A DNA stretch of 64,000 nt from Paramoeba atlantica (lineage: Eukaryota > Discosea). Positions 18,032 to 27,000 of this stretch are shown piece by piece; the first letter of the stretch is position 1; every line of letters begins with the position of its first letter. A model generated the notes under the pieces. The model was given only the letters and a program-made list of their open reading frames with translations. It was not told the DNA's origin and made no database searches. The translations under genes and the position numbers were made by a program. The stretch spans positions 124,001-188,000 of the forward strand of contig CDRNVI010000011.1 of assembly GCA_977017575.1 (NCBI GenBank), in the 5' to 3' direction.

Positions 18032-19588
18032 ATGTATACTGAAAAGCGTGAAGTATGTGAAACAAAGCGCACGAGGAAAAGCAAAAGAATTGCCGACGTT
18101 TCTCTGATAGGCTGCATGAGAAAAATGAATGGGCAAATGTGCCAAAAACTGGATTTCAATATTCTTTCACTCAGCACCCTGGTCATACTCTTGGGACTGC
18201 ATTTTACTATTAGTCTTCCAAGTTTTTTTGACGATGAGCACGCGTTGATAAATTACCTGGAGTATTTATGTATGGCACTGTATAGTACACTGTATCTCAT
18301 GTTCAACTCTTTTTCTTGGAAGCTGCACTCACTTTTTTCCTGGAATTCGCGAACTATGCGTCGCAGTGTTCCGGGCATTGTTCCGCTTTTAAATGCTCTG
18401 CTATTGACATGCTTCTTCTCCTGCGTTCTCGTTAAATCATTTTGTTCCTATCAAAAGATTATATACGCCCGCATGGTCACTGATTTATCGTGTTTGTTAC
18501 TCATTTTTTTGCGCATACCTCATTGTCCGGAGATTATTGAAAGCATCTCGATTTGCGCTTCAGTCATATGGTTTCTTTGCATGACGCAATTACTTATCGG
18601 TCTGACGACAGCCATTGCGATCTTTTATGGTGAAGCTTCCATCTCTTTTTGGGATCGTTTTCACTCTCAGTGGGTACGTGGTTTGATATCGGAACGAATG
18701 ATTTCGATACCTTTGACCTCATCTATGGTGTATCCCCCTGAAGCGTTCTCTCCTTCATTGCTTGATCACGAGCGCGTTCATAAAAGTCCTTTTCAAAGTG
18801 CTCTTGATGCTTTATGGTTCTGCATCTCTTCCTTGACGGTTGTGGGATATGGCGATTTGGTTCCGTTTAGCCCGCTGGGGCGTGGTTTCGCTATTTTCTG
18901 TGTGTTGTGCGGGATACTGTGCATCGCAGTTGGTTCTGCCATGCTCGGAAAATCTTTTATTGAAAGTGTAAGATTGTCGCACGATACGGCAAAAGAAAAA
19001 AGCACTCTCTGCGAACAAAACGAGGATTGGTGCTCTGAAATAATTCATTTTTGTGATTCGATGTCCGACGAGTTACTTTTGACTTTGCAAAGGTCGGAGA
19101 ATGGGGGGTGGACCGGTGAAGCTGAAAAAAGTTTGGAAATTCAACAAGGAACAGAAGCAGGAGTACGGCAAAATGCGTTAGCAGAAGACAGTTCGCTTAC
19201 ATCATTGTCCGTGGAACCTGAATCATTTGAAGAAATTATATCAAAAATTGAGAATCTGCACTTTATAAGACATGTTATAGTGTGGGATGAGCGGGTACAA
19301 AAAGTGATTCGCAGAGCTTACACAGACGCTGTTGACCTCTCCTGCGCTTCTCCTAGGAAGAAATTTTTAGATAGTATTCATGCGCTTGCTTTTCCCTTTA
19401 GAGTGCAATCCGTCCAAAATGCGATTCAGATCTCACCGGTATTTCTAAATTCAGGAGAACCCTCACATTCCACCGAAGGAGTGAATGAAGACCGAAGTCC
19501 TGCTGATCCATGCAGAAACTACGACTTGCGCATGAAAAGACTATGTAGTCTTCTCCGACAAGGCATTCAACGAGATGTAGAGTTGTGA
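18032..19588 (+). CDS. Six-transmembrane potassium channel subunit
   Basis: A 518-residue channel protein. The selectivity filter TVVGYGD lies at 269-275, preceded by a pore helix (DALWFCISSL) and followed by an S6-like helix (FAIFCVLCGILCIAVGSAML). Hydrophobic segments at about 43-62, 75-96, 114-136, 148-161 and 172-198 make up the other membrane helices, for a six-TM layout with one pore. An S4 with regular positive charges is not obvious; the region around 160-171 has few Arg/Lys, so gating may not be voltage-driven. The cytosolic C-terminus (315-518) is acidic and Ser-rich and contains no recognisable RCK or cyclic-nucleotide domain. Four subunits would form the channel. Ligand and membrane location are unknown. 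Confidence 0.75.
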   Translation: MYTEKREVCETKRTRKSKRIADVSLIGCMRKMNGQMCQKLDFNILSLSTLVILLGLHFTISLPSFFDDEHALINYLEYLCMALYSTLYLMFNSFSWKLHSLFSWNSRTMRRSVPGIVPLLNALLLTCFFSCVLVKSFCSYQKIIYARMVTDLSCLLLIFLRIPHCPEIIESISICASVIWFLCMTQLLIGLTTAIAIFYGEASISFWDRFHSQWVRGLISERMISIPLTSSMVYPPEAFSPSLLDHERVHKSPFQSALDALWFCISSLTVVGYGDLVPFSPLGRGFAIFCVLCGILCIAVGSAMLGKSFIESVRLSHDTAKEKSTLCEQNEDWCSEIIHFCDSMSDELLLTLQRSENGGWTGEAEKSLEIQQGTEAGVRQNALAEDSSLTSLSVEPESFEEIISKIENLHFIRHVIVWDERVQKVIRRAYTDAVDLSCASPRKKFLDSIHALAFPFRVQSVQNAIQISPVFLNSGEPSHSTEGVNEDRSPADPCRNYDLRMKRLCSLLRQGIQRDVEL

Positions 19589-20042
19589 ACATGAACGAAC
19601 AATCCATCGGATGTTTTTAAATGTAGCATCGCAGCCTATTAACGTCGTGTATTAGAATATTAGGGGTAGATAGAAGCGCTGGGATTCCTTATTGCATTTC
19701 CCAAACAGAAAAATGCTTCGTATTTTTTTCAATAGCATCTTTTATTTAAAAAATTGATAATCTTCATTAATTTATTTCCTTGCCATTACACTTTCGATAA
19801 CGAATTTAAATTTTGAAGCAATACTCGTTTCTCGCCAGGCATGTACTATGCTTACAAGTTCATATTGTAATTGTTTGCTCAGTGATTACGCGACGCTCTT
19901 TTCTAATTAAACTTTTGTTTTTGCATATACTACTAGCTTCTCTAAACAGAATTCGTATGTGATCCTCAGTTGTACGGCAAAAAATGGGCTTTGAAAAAGG
20001 AATTCATGTTTAACGTGGCTTATTCACACAAAAGTTCGACCG
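19589..20042. other. Intergenic region
   Basis: No gene seen. AT-rich with several T tracts (about 19725-19750 and 19907-19925) that could be acceptor pyrimidine runs for the kinase gene. Confidence 0.3.
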
Positions 20043-22208
20043 ATGACTCGTAAAACTTCCCGTAGTGCGCGCAATTTGTCAAAAACATTTTCGGACTTGC
20101 TTTCATCTCTCCCTTCGGCTTCTATTGAAAGGTCTACAGATGATAAGAATTGGTATATCAAATGTAGTTTGAAGAAGAATAGATTATCTAGTGAATTAGG
20201 TAAGTATACTTTGTATTTAACCTCTCGGTGTATTGGGCGAGGAGCTTATGGCAAAGTGTATGCAGCCACCTCAGAAGGTGGAATGGATTGTGCTATAAAA
20301 GTAGTGCAATCTGTTTTGCCTAGAGAATTCACTGCTCCACTAAGGGCTGGCGTTAGGCTTGAAGACCATCTAGTAAACTCCTTGCCCTCATGCATTCTGA
20401 ATGCGCTTAATGAGATTTCGTTTCTCCGCACTCTTTGCAAGCATCGCAATATATCGACTATAACGGATGCTGCTGTGTGTGTACACACAGAGGAACCTGT
20501 CGATCATGAAACACACCAGTTCGTAAAATTGTCCGTTCTTGTGATAACCGAACTTGGCAAGTCACGCACACTTCAGTACTATGTTCCGCCATACGTTATA
20601 TTCCGAGATTACGAAAAAGAAGAGGCAAATAAATACCATTTTCGTGGCACTCTGACGAGTTCAACTTTCAACAAATTACCAGGCTCTTCCGTAACGGAAT
20701 CTGGTCTCCATTTGTCATCGAGTTGGTGGTGGACATTGCATCTGTGTTCCAATATCCTCTCTGCAGTTCTCTATCTGCACGAAAAGCATTCTATAGCTCA
20801 CCGAGACATTAAGCCTGATAACTTTATCTTCGTTCCCTCGAATGAGAGAGATCTCCCGAAAGAAACTATTCTTAATGTACAACTTATAGAATCTTCCACC
20901 TATATGCAGCAGTTGGTCGCCCATAGCTGTGGACCTGGGGAAGACCATCCAGGAGATTCTGGTAACCATTGGACACTGCAGCTTATTGATTTTGGGGGAG
21001 CAGTGCGATGTGACCCAAACACTCGTGTGCATTCACTAAGTGGAACGCCACATTACACCGCACCAGAAGTAGCGCAGAAGGTGCTGGATACGTATTCGAG
21101 TAACTATCAATTAGAAACAAGAACGTTCGGTGATTCACCCTTTTCCTTTACAGGGGATGAGCTTATGGCTATTGATAGGTGGAGTGTGGGCGTGTTGCTC
21201 CTTGAACTAACAGCTGGAATTATGCGTACTGGTTTGTTTTCCGAAAGGTCACAAGCACGTAGCGAATACGCTTATTCACCGGAGGATTCCACAGCAGAGG
21301 ATAAGGAGTGTAATGAGTCTGAGTTTCAAATCCTTGGTCAGCATAAAGGCGTACTTTCCGAAATTGCTTCGATGACGGATGAGACCTTGCGTACGAGGTG
21401 TACCGATCTCCTGAGAAAAAATGAACCATCAATGCACCAGGGCAACGAAACTAGTTCATTAGTTCCTAAGGCATGGGTAGATGCTATTTTTTCCTTATTG
21501 AAGGTTGATCCGAAAAAACGTGGTTCTCTCCGTCACGCGCAAACTGTATGCCAGGATCTCTTGAAAATCGTTCCAATTGAAAATGATGCCTTACCGCTAG
21601 AGCCACAAACTATTCCATCCGAGCATCGGTCTACTGGTACGTCAAGCTCGTCCGCAAACCCTCAACCGGTTGCAAGATCTTCTGAAAAACGGAACGGTGT
21701 TAATAGGAGCCTTTTCACCCCCACAACCGCAGCGGTCACCAAAGTCAAAAAAATAAAATCTTCACGGGCTCCTCCACCGTGGCAAAGCCTGCACGATACT
21801 TTTTTGCCAGCCTTCCAAACTGCAAAATGCGTCACAGATACTTCAAAAGTTCTGTCCTACAGCGACAGTAGACGAAATTTGAACTACGTAAAGCCCACAG
21901 ACACATCTATTTCACATGCATCTCACAATACTTTAACAACGTGTGTTCAAAGTTATGCGAATGTGCAGCCGCAGGCAAGTGCCAAAACTACCGCATCACT
22001 CTCCCATGCAATTACCTCCCTTTCAGGAGGTTGCACTATTTCTGCCGTGCCTTCGTCCCAAACAGCAAAGGTGCCTACATGTGAGCCTAAGCACAACACT
22101 TCTCACCATAGGAAGCTTCGTGAAGTTCGGGATTCAGCACAGATATGCGATACTCTAGAGCCTCTGAACGACATGTTTCAAAGAATACGCGAGGAATACA
22201 ATATTTAA
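20043..22208 (+). CDS. Serine/threonine protein kinase
   Basis: A 721-residue protein with a kinase domain at about 58-535 and a Ser/Thr-rich tail. The catalytic set is complete: glycine loop GRGAYGKVY (65-73), K86 in AIKVV, E124 of helix C (NEISFL), HRD at 253-255 with KPDN, DFG at 316-318, and TPHYTAPE at the end of the activation segment. It is therefore probably active. The domain carries large insertions: about 185-225 between the N-lobe and helix D, about 265-310 before DFG, and about 345-440 after APE. The group cannot be assigned with confidence; the GTPHYTAPEV and DRWSVGVLLLEL motifs are generic for Ser/Thr kinases. The C-terminal 190 residues look disordered and may hold docking or phosphorylation sites. 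Confidence 0.85.
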   Translation: MTRKTSRSARNLSKTFSDLLSSLPSASIERSTDDKNWYIKCSLKKNRLSSELGKYTLYLTSRCIGRGAYGKVYAATSEGGMDCAIKVVQSVLPREFTAPLRAGVRLEDHLVNSLPSCILNALNEISFLRTLCKHRNISTITDAAVCVHTEEPVDHETHQFVKLSVLVITELGKSRTLQYYVPPYVIFRDYEKEEANKYHFRGTLTSSTFNKLPGSSVTESGLHLSSSWWWTLHLCSNILSAVLYLHEKHSIAHRDIKPDNFIFVPSNERDLPKETILNVQLIESSTYMQQLVAHSCGPGEDHPGDSGNHWTLQLIDFGGAVRCDPNTRVHSLSGTPHYTAPEVAQKVLDTYSSNYQLETRTFGDSPFSFTGDELMAIDRWSVGVLLLELTAGIMRTGLFSERSQARSEYAYSPEDSTAEDKECNESEFQILGQHKGVLSEIASMTDETLRTRCTDLLRKNEPSMHQGNETSSLVPKAWVDAIFSLLKVDPKKRGSLRHAQTVCQDLLKIVPIENDALPLEPQTIPSEHRSTGTSSSSANPQPVARSSEKRNGVNRSLFTPTTAAVTKVKKIKSSRAPPPWQSLHDTFLPAFQTAKCVTDTSKVLSYSDSRRNLNYVKPTDTSISHASHNTLTTCVQSYANVQPQASAKTTASLSHAITSLSGGCTISAVPSSQTAKVPTCEPKHNTSHHRKLREVRDSAQICDTLEPLNDMFQRIREEYNI

Positions 22209-22502
22209 CTCATCACATCACTGTGCATTATTCATTCGCCACATCTCATGCAGAATAATTTGCAACCAAACGATAGACTAGTTTTAAAATGGGTTGAACT
22301 TTATGGGTATGGTGGTAGAGAAAGAGCCGCAAATTAATTTATTAAATAAACTATTTGTTGAATGTCGTTTGTATTATTATGATACGAAACAATGAAACTA
22401 TTTCCATACCACGATTCTCAACCGAAATGCTCTGGGGTAGAAACAAATTGAATTTGCTGTTACGAATATAAGCCTGGAAGACCATGCATCTATTACGTGC
22501 AT

Positions 22503-24059
22503 ATGAGACAGCTTTGCTCTTCAAAACCCTCCTGGGGACCTCGTAGAAATGTTGTCGTCACTGGAATTGGTCTCATTACTCCACTGGGGCTTACCTCCGC
22601 GTCTTCCTTTTCTAGTTTAACAAAAGGTCTCACCGGAATATTATCCCCTTATACCTTAAACGACACCAGTAATAAAACGAACCACGAGGAATGGAATGAA
22701 GCTGACATTTCTCACAAGGCGGGTGGGCTTGATTTCCCTATCGCTGTTGTCCCAGACGAGTTTGCCGACTCCTCCGGACAACTAAAGCGAATGTTTCGTT
22801 CCACGCCTCGCGAAACACGATGTACTCGATTAGCTATGCATGCGACGCGACACGCCCTTCTTGACGCAGGTCTCATAGAAGAAGAAATGCATCCAAGTGG
22901 CACACCATTAGACACAGGTAATGCAAATGTATCCGCAACCAAAATGTTTCAGTCGAAAAGTACGTTGTCATCCATTTCAGCAACACGGAGCTCAAACTTA
23001 ATAGATACGACACGTGTTGGTGTGAATGTGGGTGTCGGCATACCCAGTATTCAAGATATTGCCCGATGTGGGGAGTATCTTCGAACCCAAAAAGAGGGCA
23101 AGTTATCGCCTTATTTCGTACCCAAGATCCTGGGGAACGCCGTGAGTGGCCAGATTTCTCTTACCTACGGATTTCGCGGGGGCAGTCAAAGTATTGTCTC
23201 TGCGTGCAGTACCGGGTCACATTGTATTGGTGAGGCTTTTCGGGTTATTGAGAGAGGCGAGTGTGATGTGATGATTACGGGCGCAGCAGAGTCTTGTATA
23301 CACCCAATTGCCCTCCTGGGGTTTCATCGAATGCGGGCGCTAAGTCGCTCTCGTTGTACGCCTTTCGATGAGAAAAGGAACGGATTTGTAATGGGTGAAG
23401 GCGCTGCGGTGTTAATACTTGAAGAAGCCGAATTTGCTTTTCGACGACGTCAGTTGTCCCAGAAAACATCACTAAATCCTTTGTCGCCAGAAGTCGGAAT
23501 TTTTCCCAATTTTTGGTCACGCGACGCCTCGCATCCGTGGTATGCAGAACTTGTTGGATACGGAGTGTCCAGTGATGCCTATCACGTCACAGCCCCCGAC
23601 CCACAAGGGACGGGTGGCGTAATATCCATGAAAAGAGCACTGAACGACGCTGGGGCATCGATGACGGATATTTCTTTTGTGTCTGCCCACGCCGCGGGAA
23701 CACGTCTGGGTGATCCCGCCGAAATTCGGGCGATTGAACAACTACAGTGTGAGTCCAAATCTTTTCGTTTTGACGAAAGTTCCTTTATTCCGGTTCCAGT
23801 TGTAAGCATGAAAGGGGCCCTCGGTCATCTTCTCGGTGCCGCCGGCAGCGTTGAAACTGCACTTGCAATATTATGCATGCAGCAGAATGAGTGTCCGGGA
23901 AATACCGGACTAGAGGTCCCGCTTACACATAATAGAGAGTGTGTCTCATTGCCTCGTGGCGGCACCTCTTCTCATTTGCCAAAGGATAGGACTGCATATT
24001 TTTTGAAAAATAGCTTTGGTTTTGGGGGGACGAATGCAACTCTAATTTTTCGAATGTAA
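22503..24059 (+). CDS. 3-oxoacyl-[acyl-carrier-protein] synthase II (FabF/KASII type)
   Basis: A 518-residue beta-ketoacyl-ACP synthase, which condenses malonyl-ACP with acyl-ACP in type II fatty acid synthesis, in non-photosynthetic protists a mitochondrial pathway linked to lipoic acid. The Cys-His-His triad is present: C235 in VSACSTGSH, H396 in SAHAAGTRLGD and H442 in GALGHLLGAAG. The N-terminus reaches the family start RNVVVTGIGLITPLG after only 15 residues, so a presequence is short or missing; an ATG at 22484 lies in another frame. Two insertions relative to bacterial FabF are visible (about 128-170 and 312-345), plus a short one near 460-490. The start at 22503 is the first ATG in frame; a GTG two codons upstream is less likely. 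Confidence 0.9.
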   Translation: MRQLCSSKPSWGPRRNVVVTGIGLITPLGLTSASSFSSLTKGLTGILSPYTLNDTSNKTNHEEWNEADISHKAGGLDFPIAVVPDEFADSSGQLKRMFRSTPRETRCTRLAMHATRHALLDAGLIEEEMHPSGTPLDTGNANVSATKMFQSKSTLSSISATRSSNLIDTTRVGVNVGVGIPSIQDIARCGEYLRTQKEGKLSPYFVPKILGNAVSGQISLTYGFRGGSQSIVSACSTGSHCIGEAFRVIERGECDVMITGAAESCIHPIALLGFHRMRALSRSRCTPFDEKRNGFVMGEGAAVLILEEAEFAFRRRQLSQKTSLNPLSPEVGIFPNFWSRDASHPWYAELVGYGVSSDAYHVTAPDPQGTGGVISMKRALNDAGASMTDISFVSAHAAGTRLGDPAEIRAIEQLQCESKSFRFDESSFIPVPVVSMKGALGHLLGAAGSVETALAILCMQQNECPGNTGLEVPLTHNRECVSLPRGGTSSHLPKDRTAYFLKNSFGFGGTNATLIFRM

Positions 24060-24093
24060 CGAATTATGGATTTTTGTTCACGCTTTCTCAAGC

Positions 24094-27000
24094 ATGTATA
24101 AAACGAGAATATTTGGGTTGCTTCCAGTCATTTGTCGACACTCTTACGGTGGAAAAAAAACCGTTTATATTCTTATCTATACTCTGATTTTGATGCTCAG
24201 GAGAGACTGGGACGCTACAAAGGCTTCGAGTATTGATTGGAATAATTGCGAAGAAATTCTTGCGCATCGCTTTACGTTTCTTGACATCGTAACCATGCAT
24301 CCACCTTTGTTAAGAAAACTAGGACTTCATGAAAAATTGTTTGGAGATTCAAATGGTGCGAAGGATACGGGTAAAGTGTTGGAGCAAAATGCAACCGAAT
24401 TTCGTCGCAATCCTAAAGGGCTGATTCAATTGTGGATTGACGAAAAATTATTTGTTCTCAGAAAGGCGAGATGGTGTTTTTTATGTGGTCATGAGGGACA
24501 CACGATGCAGAACTGTATAACACGAATGAATGGGCACCCTTTCTCTCCTTCCGGTTATTCCGATGTTGAGTATCCGACTACCCGGAGAACAGCTGATGCA
24601 GTGGCACACCAGGGGGTCAAGGCGGCTCCCTCAATTAAGGAGCTCATTGTGGAGCAAACTCAACGCCACGTTGAATCTCTTAAAACTCAACCAAAGCGTT
24701 TGGCACAGGAACGGGACGCAAAGAGGTCGGCACCTCCTGGGAGTTGGCTTATTGAGCCATTTTCAAGAAAGACGTTTCATCGCGGAACGATTGTTTCGGT
24801 GAATGACGATCCAAGTCGCCGCGACGGTACCGTAAAAGACGTCGAATCCGGCTACTGCTTTCGTTTTGCAAGTTCGCAAGTCGAAAATTTTGGCTTGAAG
24901 CAGATTAAAGAGAATGATCTTGTGCAGTTTAGGATTGATCAAAGGACGACCATTATTGCCGCAAAAGAAGTAACACCGATAATTCGAACTTGGCAAGATT
25001 CTGATGCAGAATTTTTTTTTGATACATGCCTTCGTGAAAACATGACACTTATCCTGATTACTCGAATTCTTGTACATCAAGAGCATTGGAATGCTTTACT
25101 TCAGTACACTTTAAATGTTCTACACCGAAAACCGTACTACCTTTCAACTCTGCTTGCTTTTATGGCCAAAGTTGCGCTACTTGGTATAGTTTCGGTTTCC
25201 GACTCTCCGCTTTCCTCTGATCCCAGGGTTTCGAAGCAAACCTTGGCGGGGAATACAAGCCTTGTTCGGCTCTTCTTTAAAGAAGCTATCCTTCCAAAAC
25301 AGCTATCAAAGGTCATTTTTCAAAGCGAAGAACACGTGAGTCCTACTTCACATATTTCATTATTTCCTGATTTGCTTTGTTTGGCTATCGAACGCGAGAC
25401 GTCTGGAGTTTACGTAAGATCAACTAATTCTCTGAGCAACCAAACCTCGTCTTCTCAGAATAGCGAAAACGACTCAGTTTTAGAGACTCGACAATCGATA
25501 GCAGTAGTTGTGCCTGTATTAGGAATCTTGCGTGGAATGCGTAAGATATTTCAGGAAGATAACACTGTTTTGCAAAACATCGTGGCACTTCTTCAATACA
25601 TGGAAACTTCATTGCCAAAATATGCGAACACTCCTGAATACATGCGTCTTGTACGCTCTACTAAAGAACTGTTAAACTCTAATATTAGGTCCTATCGAAA
25701 GACGGATGCTATTAAAGGTCCAAACTGTACGCAAGTGGCATCTCATACGTTAAAGCAAGCTCAAAATCTTCCAAGCACCACTTTGGATATCAATGATATT
25801 TGTTTCAACTCGGATGATGAACGCAGCCCACTGTATTTTAAAAATCTCGGTGTTCTTTCTAACGTATTCCCATCTACGTGGGACCACTTGTTTGCTCACT
25901 ACTCTCTGCTACGCGCTGACTGCTATAATGCTTTTATCGCCCAAATTCATAACTATGTGAGTTCTTCGGAGAAGCGCAATGCGCAAATCTTGTCTACTGA
26001 CCAAACATCAGCAACTGAAAATCCCAAAGTAAAGTGCGATTCAGCTTTTCAGAGCGTATGCTTTGGAGGCTATTACTTCGATTCGCAATATGGAATCTGT
26101 CCCGTGTTACGGTGCGATCCCTTGATGCTTGGTCGTCACTCATCACACTTAAGTCGGGGAAATTTAGTATGCTTACTTGGTACGAAAGATACAGATTATG
26201 GATTGAAAAGGGCACGGGAAGGAGAACACGGAGCTAATGTTATTGATAGGTGGCACCATTTACTCTCGTGCGTTGTTTCTGTTTGCTCCCACCGTGGTTT
26301 AGTGGCACTTCGACCATGTGGCCCGGAAAGTCAACAGAGCCTAATTGCGGATATATTACGAGTTCTAGGTTGCTCATCGTCGGTTGATGCGGGTAGATTG
26401 CCTGCTGAAGGAGCATGTCGAATTGAAAGCTTTTCTGGGGCTGGTGTTCTTCTTGCACACGATAACTTTTTTCCCAGCTATGAACCAGTTCTTCAAAGTC
26501 TGCATAGAGCACTAGAATTTTCGAATGGGGATTTTTCACCGTTGTGCGACATTCTACATAATCCTTCGACAATGACAGCTTCAGAAATTGTTCCGACATG
26601 TTATGAGCATGCCTACAAAAAAGTCATATCTGAAGTCATCGACAGTACTCAGCTAAAGAAAGGGCAGCGTCAGGCACTTGAATCCCTTCCTCATACTCCT
26701 ATTATTTTAATCCAAGGACCTCCAGGAGCAGGGAAAAGTTTTTTGGGTTGTCGAATTACTGAGTGTATTACGAAATTTCGAATTTCTCTGCATGAAGGAC
26801 GTCTTGAAAATCTAGCTAATTCTTTTGAAAAACTTGTTAATACGAATCTGAAAGTTCCTCCGATTCTTGTCGTGACTTATAAAAATCATGCCCTGGACGA
26901 GTTCCTTGAAGATCTACTAAATACCAGTTTATGGTGCGGGAAAAGCCGAGAACGTGGTGGCTGTCGATGCACTGGAACTACAGCTGGATGTTGCGCGACG